Source of the DNA: DATLYH01 sp035575035
GTDB taxonomy: Bacteria; Planctomycetota; Planctomycetia; Gemmatales; Gemmataceae
Direction: 5' to 3'
DNA: 8,221 bases
NCBI GenBank assembly: GCA_035575035.1
Contig: DATLYH010000045.1
Span: 1 to 8,221 of the forward strand
The notes under the pieces were generated by a model. The model ran no database searches and had not been told where the DNA came from. It worked only from the letters and a program-made list of their open reading frames with translations. Shown here in pieces: positions 1 to 5,900 of the stretch. Within the stretch, counting starts at the first letter, position 1. Every line of letters begins with the position of its first letter. The position numbers and the translations under genes were made by a program.

Positions 1-2
1 CC

Positions 3-686
3 GAACAGGACCGGGTCGTCACCCTCCTGGTCAACACGGCGGTGGGCGACCGCCGGCCGCTCTGCCGGCTGGCCGCCATCCAGGCGCTGGGCCGCTTCCA
101 TGACCCGCGGGCAGTGCAGGGGCTGATCGATGCCTACTATGCCGTGACCGAGCAGCGACTCGACCCATCCGGGATCACGGGGGCCTACGTGCCGGCTGGC
201 AAGCGAACCGAGTTGGTGAGCACGTTCTCCCCGGAGATGGTCAGCCGCATTCAATGTCAGGCGCTGATGGCACTGGGGCAGACCGGCAATCCCCGGGCAG
301 TGGAACTGCTGACCACGGTGGTCCGTGAGCCGCAGCCGGAGGGACAGGGCCGACAGCAGGCAATGGAAGTGCGGCTCGCTGCCGTGCGGGCACTGGCGAA
401 GTTCCAGCATTATCAGGCGACGGAGGCCCTCGTCCACGTGCTGCGGACGGAGAAGGATGTGGCGTTGCGCGATGCCGCCCATGAGTCGCTCCAGGCTGCC
501 ACCGGCCAGAAACTGCCGCCGGACGCCCGGGCATGGGAACGGCTGCTACACCCCGGCAGCGGGGGAGCAATCGCCGGGGCCGGCCCATCCGGACCGCACC
601 AGACCGTCGGCTTTGTCGAGGGCGGAAACAACTCGCCGGGGCCGCGGCCCGGGCAAGGACCCACGCCGGTCCCGCCCGGGCCGTAG
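3..686 (+). CDS. HEAT-repeat protein, C-terminal part (5' end outside window)
   Basis: The reading frame is open to the left edge, so the start lies upstream; the GTG at 42 is only an internal codon. About 227 residues are visible. They contain at least four degenerate HEAT/PBS-lyase-type helical repeats, seen as recurring R-x-A-A-x-x-A-L-G-like helices, for example RLAAIQALGRF, CQALMALGQTGNPRAV and VRLAAVRALAKF. The repeats end in a TGQKLPPDARAWERLL segment, a layout I associate with the C-terminus of planctomycete HEAT proteins. A roughly 45-residue Gly/Pro-rich tail follows and is probably disordered. HEAT arrays are protein-interaction scaffolds; nothing visible gives a substrate or partner. 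The stop lies 14 bases from the stop of the convergent metal-binding gene. The missing N-terminus could hold a signal peptide or another domain. The HEAT assignment is fairly sure and the role is unknown. Confidence 0.8.
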   Translation, partial: EQDRVVTLLVNTAVGDRRPLCRLAAIQALGRFHDPRAVQGLIDAYYAVTEQRLDPSGITGAYVPAGKRTELVSTFSPEMVSRIQCQALMALGQTGNPRAVELLTTVVREPQPEGQGRQQAMEVRLAAVRALAKFQHYQATEALVHVLRTEKDVALRDAAHESLQAATGQKLPPDARAWERLLHPGSGGAIAGAGPSGPHQTVGFVEGGNNSPGPRPGQGPTPVPPGP

Positions 687-700
687 ACAGCCTCGGCCGG

Positions 701-1228
701 TCAATCGACCTTGCCGTTGAAGCCCGCCTTACGCAGCGTCTCCAGCACTTCCGCCTTGTCCAGGCCCGTGCCGCTGACCTTGACATCCCGCTGCGGGCCT
801 TTGCCCTCGTAGCTCACCTTGCCGTCCTTGAACAGGGCGTCGATGGCGTTCTGGCACTGCTTGCAGCAAACGTGGACGGCCTTGACCGTGACCTCGTTGG
901 CCCGCTCGCCTTTCCGGGGCGTTGCCTCTTCCAGCTTGATCGGCTTGCCGTCCTCGGTGGCGGTCCCAAAGAAGCCGGCGTCGAACAGGGCCTTGACGCC
1001 GGCGGTGGCCGCCTTGGAGTCCTTGGCTGTGAAGGTGACGGTCCTGGTATCACGATCGCACTTAGCCTCCGAGACGCCGTCCACCTTGGCCAGCGTCGCG
1101 CCGACGATCTTGACACACTGGTTGCAGCAGAGGTGAGCCCCCTTCACCTCCACCTTGCCCGCCTGGGTCAGGCCCGTCAGCAGGCCGAGCCCAGCGATCG
1201 CCGCGACGGCGACGAACAGTTGGCGCAT
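701..1228 (-). CDS. Exported tandem HMA-like metal-binding protein with two HxCCxxC motifs
   Basis: 175 residues, ATG start preceded by a strong Shine-Dalgarno site. Residues 1-23 form a typical signal peptide (one Arg, then a hydrophobic AVAAIAGLGLLTGL core, likely cleaved after TQA), so the mature protein should be periplasmic or exported. Two similar HMA-like (beta-alpha-beta-beta-alpha-beta) halves follow. The first, about 25-90, has H32-x-C34-C35-x-x-C38. The second, about 112-175, has H119-x-C121-C122-x-x-C125. Both halves end in a similar A-G-F-x-G segment, which suggests an internal duplication. Known HMA domains bind Cu(I), Zn or Hg through M-x-C-x-x-C. Here a His and an extra Cys replace the usual loop, so metal preference cannot be assigned. 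Soft-metal binding or transfer outside the cytoplasm is inferred. It is transcribed divergently from the oxidoreductase and convergently with the HEAT gene. The domain call is fairly sure; the function is a guess. Confidence 0.88.
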   Translation of the reverse strand: MRQLFVAVAAIAGLGLLTGLTQAGKVEVKGAHLCCNQCVKIVGATLAKVDGVSEAKCDRDTRTVTFTAKDSKAATAGVKALFDAGFFGTATEDGKPIKLEEATPRKGERANEVTVKAVHVCCKQCQNAIDALFKDGKVSYEGKGPQRDVKVSGTGLDKAEVLETLRKAGFNGKVD

Positions 1229-1233
1229 GTCAG

Positions 1234-1240
1234 CTCTCCT
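1234..1240 (-). promoter_or_regulatory. Ribosome binding site of the HMA-like gene
   Basis: On the minus strand AGGAGAG lies five bases before the ATG at 1228. This is a near-perfect Shine-Dalgarno match at good spacing and fixes the start of the 175-residue protein, including its signal peptide. Confidence 0.75.
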
Positions 1241-1341
1241 TGTAAAAGAAACCTAGGTGCCATCTCAGGTCTTGTAATCCCCAGCGCGGGCGAATGCAAG
1301 ACCCTAGTGCCGATTCCATCCCTTTTGCCGAGAGTTACACC

Positions 1342-2448
1342 GTGCCATCTATTCTACGAGTCGGCTTGGTTGGGGCAGGAGCCAACACCCGGGCCCGACA
1401 TATTCCTGGCCTGCGGGCGATCCCTGATGTCGAGATCGTCGCGGTCTGCAATCGGCGGCCCGAGTCCACGGCCGCCGTCGCCCGCGAGTACGGCATCCCG
1501 CGCACTTTCGAGACCTGGCAGGCACTGGTAGCCGACCCCGACATCGACGCGGTCGTGATCGGCACCTGGCCGTACCTGCACTGCCCGATCACGCTGGCAG
1601 CCCTGGAAGCGGGCAAGCACGTGCTCACCGAGGCGCGGATGAGCATGAACGCTGCCGAGGCCCACCGCATGCTGGCAGCGGCCCGCCGCCATCCCCACCT
1701 AGTCACCCAGATCGTGCCGAGCCCCTACGGGCTGAAGGGGCACGATGTCATGCGCGAGCTGATCGCGTCGGGCTTTTTGGGCGAGCTGCGCGAAGTCCAT
1801 GTCGTCGGCCTGTCGGCGTCGCTGGCCGACCCGGCCGCCCCGCTGTCGTGGCGGCAGGATGTCAACCTGTCGGGTTTCAACATGCTGTCGCTGGGGATCG
1901 TGCACGAGACGCTGTTGCGCTGGGTGCCGCCGCCGGTGCGGGTGCTGGCCCAGGTACACGCCTTCATCCCACGGCGGATCGACCCGACCAGTGGCGTGCT
2001 GCGGCCGGTAGGCACGCCCGACAGCGTCCAGGTGCTGGCGGTGCTGGAGAACGGCGCCCGCGCCGTCTATCACTTCAGCGGCGTGACCCCCTTCGGCCAG
2101 GAAATGGGTATCTGGCTGTATGGCTCGGAGGGAGTGCTGTACTACGACCTGGCCACCGACCGCATCCGCGGCGCCAGCAAACGCCGCGGCGCGGTGCCCG
2201 GCCGAGCCGATGCCCTGGAGGAAATCCCGATCCCGCCGGAGAAGGCCCGCTCCTGGCGCGTCGAGGCCGACTTCGTGGATGCCATTCGCGGCGGCGAGCC
2301 GCCCCAGTTGACCGACTTCGCGACCGGTGTGGCCTACATGGAGTTCACCGAAGCGGTGGCCCGCAGCGCCCGCCGCGGCGAGGCCGTCGAATTGCCGCTG
2401 GAGGAGTTCATCGGCGAGGAGGCCGACGAGTTCGAGCGGGAAGGGTAG
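1342..2448 (+). CDS. Gfo/Idh/MocA-family oxidoreductase with atypical catalytic motifs
   Basis: A two-domain NAD(P)-dependent oxidoreductase, 368 residues from GTG 1342. I prefer this start because a GAGAG lies eight bases upstream and the family's first beta strand begins at once (LRVGLVGAGANTRARHIPG). ATG 1294 would add 16 residues and has no ribosome site. The Rossmann domain covers about residues 4-120, with G11-x-G13 of the nucleotide loop. The C-terminal alpha/beta sheet domain covers about 125-345. Known members oxidise or reduce sugars and related polyols. The usual E-K-P motif reads E97-A98-R99, so the lysine is absent. The usual D-x-G-x-H is altered, with S183 at the Asp position and H188 one residue late. 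No signal peptide is seen, so it is probably cytoplasmic. There is no same-strand partner; a tRNA and repeats lie downstream. The fold is confident and the substrate unknown. It may be a redox-altered subfamily. Confidence 0.88.
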   Translation: MPSILRVGLVGAGANTRARHIPGLRAIPDVEIVAVCNRRPESTAAVAREYGIPRTFETWQALVADPDIDAVVIGTWPYLHCPITLAALEAGKHVLTEARMSMNAAEAHRMLAAARRHPHLVTQIVPSPYGLKGHDVMRELIASGFLGELREVHVVGLSASLADPAAPLSWRQDVNLSGFNMLSLGIVHETLLRWVPPPVRVLAQVHAFIPRRIDPTSGVLRPVGTPDSVQVLAVLENGARAVYHFSGVTPFGQEMGIWLYGSEGVLYYDLATDRIRGASKRRGAVPGRADALEEIPIPPEKARSWRVEADFVDAIRGGEPPQLTDFATGVAYMEFTEAVARSARRGEAVELPLEEFIGEEADEFEREG

Positions 2449-2526
2449 GCCGGCCTGCCGACCGCGTGAGCAACCGTCCGCGCGTAAAGGACAGGACCTC
2501 CCATGCCAACCGGGGCGCTGGCGGAA

Positions 2527-2554
2527 GCGAGCGGCTCGTGTCCGCGGGTCGGTG
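2527..2554 (+). repeat. 28-base direct repeat, copy 1
   Basis: This unit begins GCGAGCGGCTCGTGTCCGCG and matches 2621-2648 at 26 of 28 positions; both differences are T/C. It contains the interrupted palindrome CGAGC-G-GCTCG at 2528-2538 and is followed directly by the 30-base core that recurs at 8192. Confidence 0.75.
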
Positions 2555-2555
2555 T

Positions 2556-2593
2556 ACCCCGCAGCGCCTCGACCGGCCGGCTCACGCCGGCCG
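2556..2593 (+). repeat. Interspersed repeat core with hairpin, copy A
   Basis: Bases 2556-2585 match 8192-8221 at 29 of 30 positions; the only difference is C versus G at 2583/8219. The core ends in a perfect 8-bp stem (CGGCCGGC, loop TCAC, GCCGGCCG) at 2574-2593. With the unit just upstream it forms one composite element of about 67 bases. The orientation is the same as the right-hand copy. Confidence 0.75.
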
Positions 2594-2620
2594 CTCACCC
2601 ACCGCGTCAGCTGGCCGGTG

Positions 2621-2648
2621 GCGAGCGGCCCGTGTCCGCGGGCCGGTG
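2621..2648 (+). repeat. 28-base direct repeat, copy 2
   Basis: This is the second copy of the unit at 2527-2554, 94 bases downstream in the same orientation, with two T-to-C differences. It is not followed by the 30-base core, so it looks like a partial or diverged copy of the composite element. Confidence 0.7.
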
Positions 2649-2698
2649 GGGCATGGACCAACTCTCCCGAACCGCGACCGCCTCTGCGGCCCCGTCGC

Positions 2699-2721
2699 GG
2701 CACCGGCTGTCAGTCGGTGCC
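2699..2721. other. Strong hairpin upstream of the tRNA
   Basis: GGCACCGGCT, loop GTC, AGTCGGTGCC pairs over ten positions with one G-T wobble. No T-tract follows on either strand, so it is not a classical terminator. It could be part of the repeat family or an RNA structure; the role is unknown. Confidence 0.45.
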
Positions 2722-2774
2722 ATCGGCCGGTTCGACCTGCAACGACCAACCGAGACGGCATGGGCCTACCCCGC

Positions 2775-2780
2775 TAAGAT
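2775..2780 (+). promoter_or_regulatory. Possible -10 box of the tRNA promoter
   Basis: TAAGAT lies 12 bases before the first tRNA base, in a short A-rich patch within GC-rich DNA, and is the right distance for a tRNA with a very short leader. No good -35 match lies 17 bases upstream (GAGACG there), so this is tentative. Confidence 0.3.
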
Positions 2781-2792
2781 GATGACAAGGGC

Positions 2793-2865
2793 GAGCCGGT
2801 AGCTCAGTCGGCAGAGCATGTGACTTTTAATCACAGGGTCGAGGGTTCGAGTCCCTCCCGGCTCA
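2793..2865 (+). tRNA. tRNA-Lys (anticodon TTT)
   Basis: A complete 73-base cloverleaf. The acceptor stem GAGCCGG (2793-2799) pairs with CCGGCTC (2858-2864), discriminator A2865. The D stem GCTC/GAGC is at 2802-2805 and 2814-2817. The anticodon stem TGTGA/TCACA encloses loop CTTTTAA (2824-2830), with anticodon TTT at 2826-2828 reading AAA/AAG lysine codons. The variable loop is five bases. The T stem GAGGG/CCCTC encloses TTCGAGT. The 3' CCA is not encoded (GTAAC follows), so it must be added by CCA-adding enzyme. It is a lone tRNA gene on the same strand as its neighbours. Confidence 0.97.
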
Positions 2866-2980
2866 GTAACTTCGGACAAGACCGCGCTGATGGAGAAGCC
2901 GATTGCTATGCTTGCCAGCAGCCGGGGCAGCGCCCTTGCCCTGTCCCTGTAGGTGCCAAACCAACCCGAGGCCAACTTCC

Positions 2981-5900
2981 ATGACCGGACTCTGTCAACG
3001 CCTCCGGCGTCACGGCCGTGCCGTGCTCCTGACGCTCGCTGTCGTCCTCGCCGGCCTGACCCTCGCTTTCGTGACCCACACCCCTTTCCGAGCCGCCGCC
3101 GTCCAACCGGTCGCCAAGCTCGAAATCCGGCCCGGCGACCACATCTGCATCATCGGCAACACCCTCGCCGAGCGCATGCAGCATGACGGCTGGCTGGAGA
3201 CGATGCTCCACAGCCGCTTCCCCAAGCATGAGCTGGTCATCCGCAACCTCGGCTTCTCCGGCGACGAGCTGACGATTCGGCTCCGTTCCATGGACTTCGG
3301 TACTCCCGACCAGTGGCTGGCCGGGTCGGCACCGGTGCCGCAGCCGCGGAAGCTGGCCAACCCCAGCGCGGTCCGCGCCAACCGCTTCGAGCTGACGAAC
3401 ACGAAAGCCGACGTGATCTTTGCCTTCTTCGGCTACAACGAGTCGTTCGCCGGTCCGGCGGGACTCGACAAGTTCAAGAAGGACCTCGACGCCTTCATCA
3501 AGCACACCCTGAGCCAGAAGTACAACGGTAAAAGTGCCCCGCGGCTGGTCCTCTTTTCACCCATTGCCCACGAGAATCTCGGCGACCGCAACCTGCCCGA
3601 CGGCAGCGAGAACAACAAACGCATTGAGCTTTACACCGCCGCGATGGCGGAGGTCGCCCGGGCCAATCAGGTCCCCTTCGTGGACCTCTACCGGCCCACA
3701 CGCCAGTTGTACGCCGCGACGAAGTCGCACCTCACCATCAACGGCGTCCACCTGAATGAACAGGGCAACCGCCTGGTGGCCCAGATCATCGACCGGGCGC
3801 TCTTCGCCGACCAACCGGAGCCGCGCCGCGATCCGGAGGCGATCGAAAAACTCCGCCAGGCCGTCCGCGACAAGAACTTCTACTGGTTCCATCGCTACCG
3901 CACCGTGGACGGCTACTCGACCTACGGCGACCGGGCCTTCTTAAAGTTCGCCCCCGATGACCAGTCCAACTACGAGGTCTTGCAGCGCGAGCTGGAGGTC
4001 CTCGATGTGATGACCGCCAACCGCGACAAGCGCATCTGGGCCGTGGCCCAGGGTAAAGACCTGAAGGTGGACGACAGCAACACGCCGCCGTTCATCCCGG
4101 TCAAGACCAACAAGCCCGGCCCGGGACCGAACGGCACCCATCTCTTCCTCGGCGGCGAGGAGGCAATCACAAAGATGACCGTCGCCAAGGGGATGAAGGT
4201 GAACCTGTTCGCCTCGGAGGAGATGTTCCCCGACCTGATCAACCCGGTGCAGATGGCGTTTGACACGAAGGGCCGGCTGTGGGTGGCGACCTGGCCGACC
4301 TATCCGCACTGGAAGCCCAAGGAGCCGATGAACGACAAGCTCCTTATCTTGGAGGACACCGACGGCGACGGCAAGGCCGACAAGGCCACCGTCTTCGCCG
4401 ACGGTCTGCACAACCCTACCGGCTTCGAATTCTGGGGCGGCGGGGTCCTGGTGGCCCAGGGACCCGACCTGATGTTCCTCCAGGACACCAATGGTGACGA
4501 CAAGGCCGATGTCCGCCGGCGCATCCTGCACGGCCTCGACACGGCCGACACGCACCACACGGCCAACAGTTTCACACTCGACCCGGGCGGGGCGCTCTAT
4601 TTCCAGGAGGGGACCTTCCACCATACCCAGGTGGAGACGCCCTATGGGCCGCCGGTCCGCTGTGCCAATGCCGGCGTCTTCCGCTATGAGCCGCGCACTC
4701 AGAAGTTCGAAGTCTATATCACCTGCCCCTTCGCCAATCCGCATGGTCATGTCTTCGACCGCTGGGGCCAGGACATCGTCATCGACGGTACCGGCGCCCA
4801 GCCGTACCATGCGGCCCTCTTCTCCGGCTACCTGCCGTTCCCGCTGAAGCATCCCCGACCGCCGCAGGTTTACCAACAGCGGACTCGGCCCTGCCCCGGC
4901 GTCGAGATTCTCTCCAGCCGGCACTTCCCTCCCGAGAACCAGGGCAACCTGCTGGTCCCCAACGTCATCGGCTTCCAGGGCATCCTCCAGTACAAGCTTG
5001 ACGAGCACGGCGCCAGCTTCATCGGCACTGAGGTCGAGCCAATCGTCTACTCCAGCGATCCCAACTTCCGTCCCTCCGACATCGAGATGGGGCCCGACGG
5101 CGCCATTTACTTCACCGACTGGCACAACCCGATCATCGGCCACATGCAGCACAACCTGCGCGACCCCAACCGCGACCGCACCCACGGTCGGGTCTACCGG
5201 GTCACCTATGAGAACCGGCCGTTGCTCAAGCCGGTGAAGGTGGCCGGCGAGCCGATCGAGAAACTGCTTGAACTGCTCCAGGAACCGGAAGACCGCGTCC
5301 GCTACCGCGCCCGGATCGAGCTGAGCGCCCGCAATACCGACGAGGTCATTGCCGCGGTGAAGAAGTGGGTCGCCGCCCTGAACCCGAACGATGCCGAGTA
5401 TCAGCATCACCTGACCGAGGCGCTCTGGGTCCATCAACAGCACAATGTCGTCGATCCCGAACTTCTGAAGCGAGTGCTCAGCTCGCCGGACCACCGTGCC
5501 CGGGCCGCGGCCACCCGCGTCCTTTGCTACTGGCGGGATCGCGTGCCTGAGGCCCTGGAGCTGCTCCGCAAGCTGGCCGCCGACCCGCACCCGCGTGTCC
5601 GCCTGGAGGCGGTCCGCGCCGCCAGCTTCTTCACCGACCCCGAGGCGATCGAGGTGGCCCTTATCTCGGCCGAGCACCCGTCGGACATCTACCTTGACTA
5701 CACTCGCAACGAAACCATGAAGGCCCTGGAGCCGATCTGGAAGAAGGCCCTCGCCGAGGGACGGCCGATCGCCTTCCGCAGCGATGCCGGCGCCCGCTTT
5801 TTCCTGCGCAGCCTGAGCACCGACCAGCTGCTCAAGATGAAGCGCAGCCGGGCCGTCTACCTGGAATTGCTCTTCCGCAAGGGGGTCCGTGACGAGCACC

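Larger units (their letters stand above)
2449..2792. other. 344-base non-coding region with repeats and hairpins
   Basis: Between the oxidoreductase stop and the tRNA I see no credible gene. The stretch holds two direct copies of a 28-base GC-rich unit, a 38-base hairpin-bearing core that recurs at the window's right end, a separate strong hairpin at 2699-2721, and a possible tRNA promoter near 2775. The open frames through it translate repeat sequence, and one runs into the tRNA. No clear Rho-independent terminator follows the oxidoreductase. Confidence 0.7.

Noticed and set aside
679..710. Short stems between the convergent HEAT and HMA-like genes as a bidirectional terminator
   Set aside because: GGCCG/CGGCC (5 bp, 10-base loop) and GGTC/GACC (4 bp) are weak, overlap coding ends and have no T-run.
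2527..2648. The repeats as a CRISPR array
   Set aside because: Only two copies, imperfect, with a 66-base gap that itself holds another repeat element, and no cas gene nearby.
1699..2703. Minus-strand open frame of 334 codons opposite the oxidoreductase
   Set aside because: A shadow of the plus-strand gene, Arg/Gly-rich, running into the repeat region with no family signature.
2503..2802. Plus-strand 99-codon frame in the intergenic repeats
   Set aside because: An AGGAC lies upstream of its ATG, but the product is translated repeat sequence and the frame runs ten bases into the tRNA.
2793..2865. tRNA-Lys as an integration site for a mobile element
   Set aside because: No second copy of the tRNA 3' end and no integrase or phage gene appears in the window. 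The nearby repeats do not match the tRNA.
2924..2947. GGGGCAG/CTGTCCC stem in the leader of the giant gene as a riboswitch or attenuator
   Set aside because: Seven pairs with one wobble around a ten-base loop is common in GC-rich DNA; no known riboswitch signature is seen.
2766..2975. Minus-strand open frame of 69 codons covering the tRNA
   Set aside because: It is the antisense translation of the tRNA gene (the GGTRTLDPVIKSHMLCRLSYRL-like product is a well-known false protein arising from tRNA-Lys antisense).
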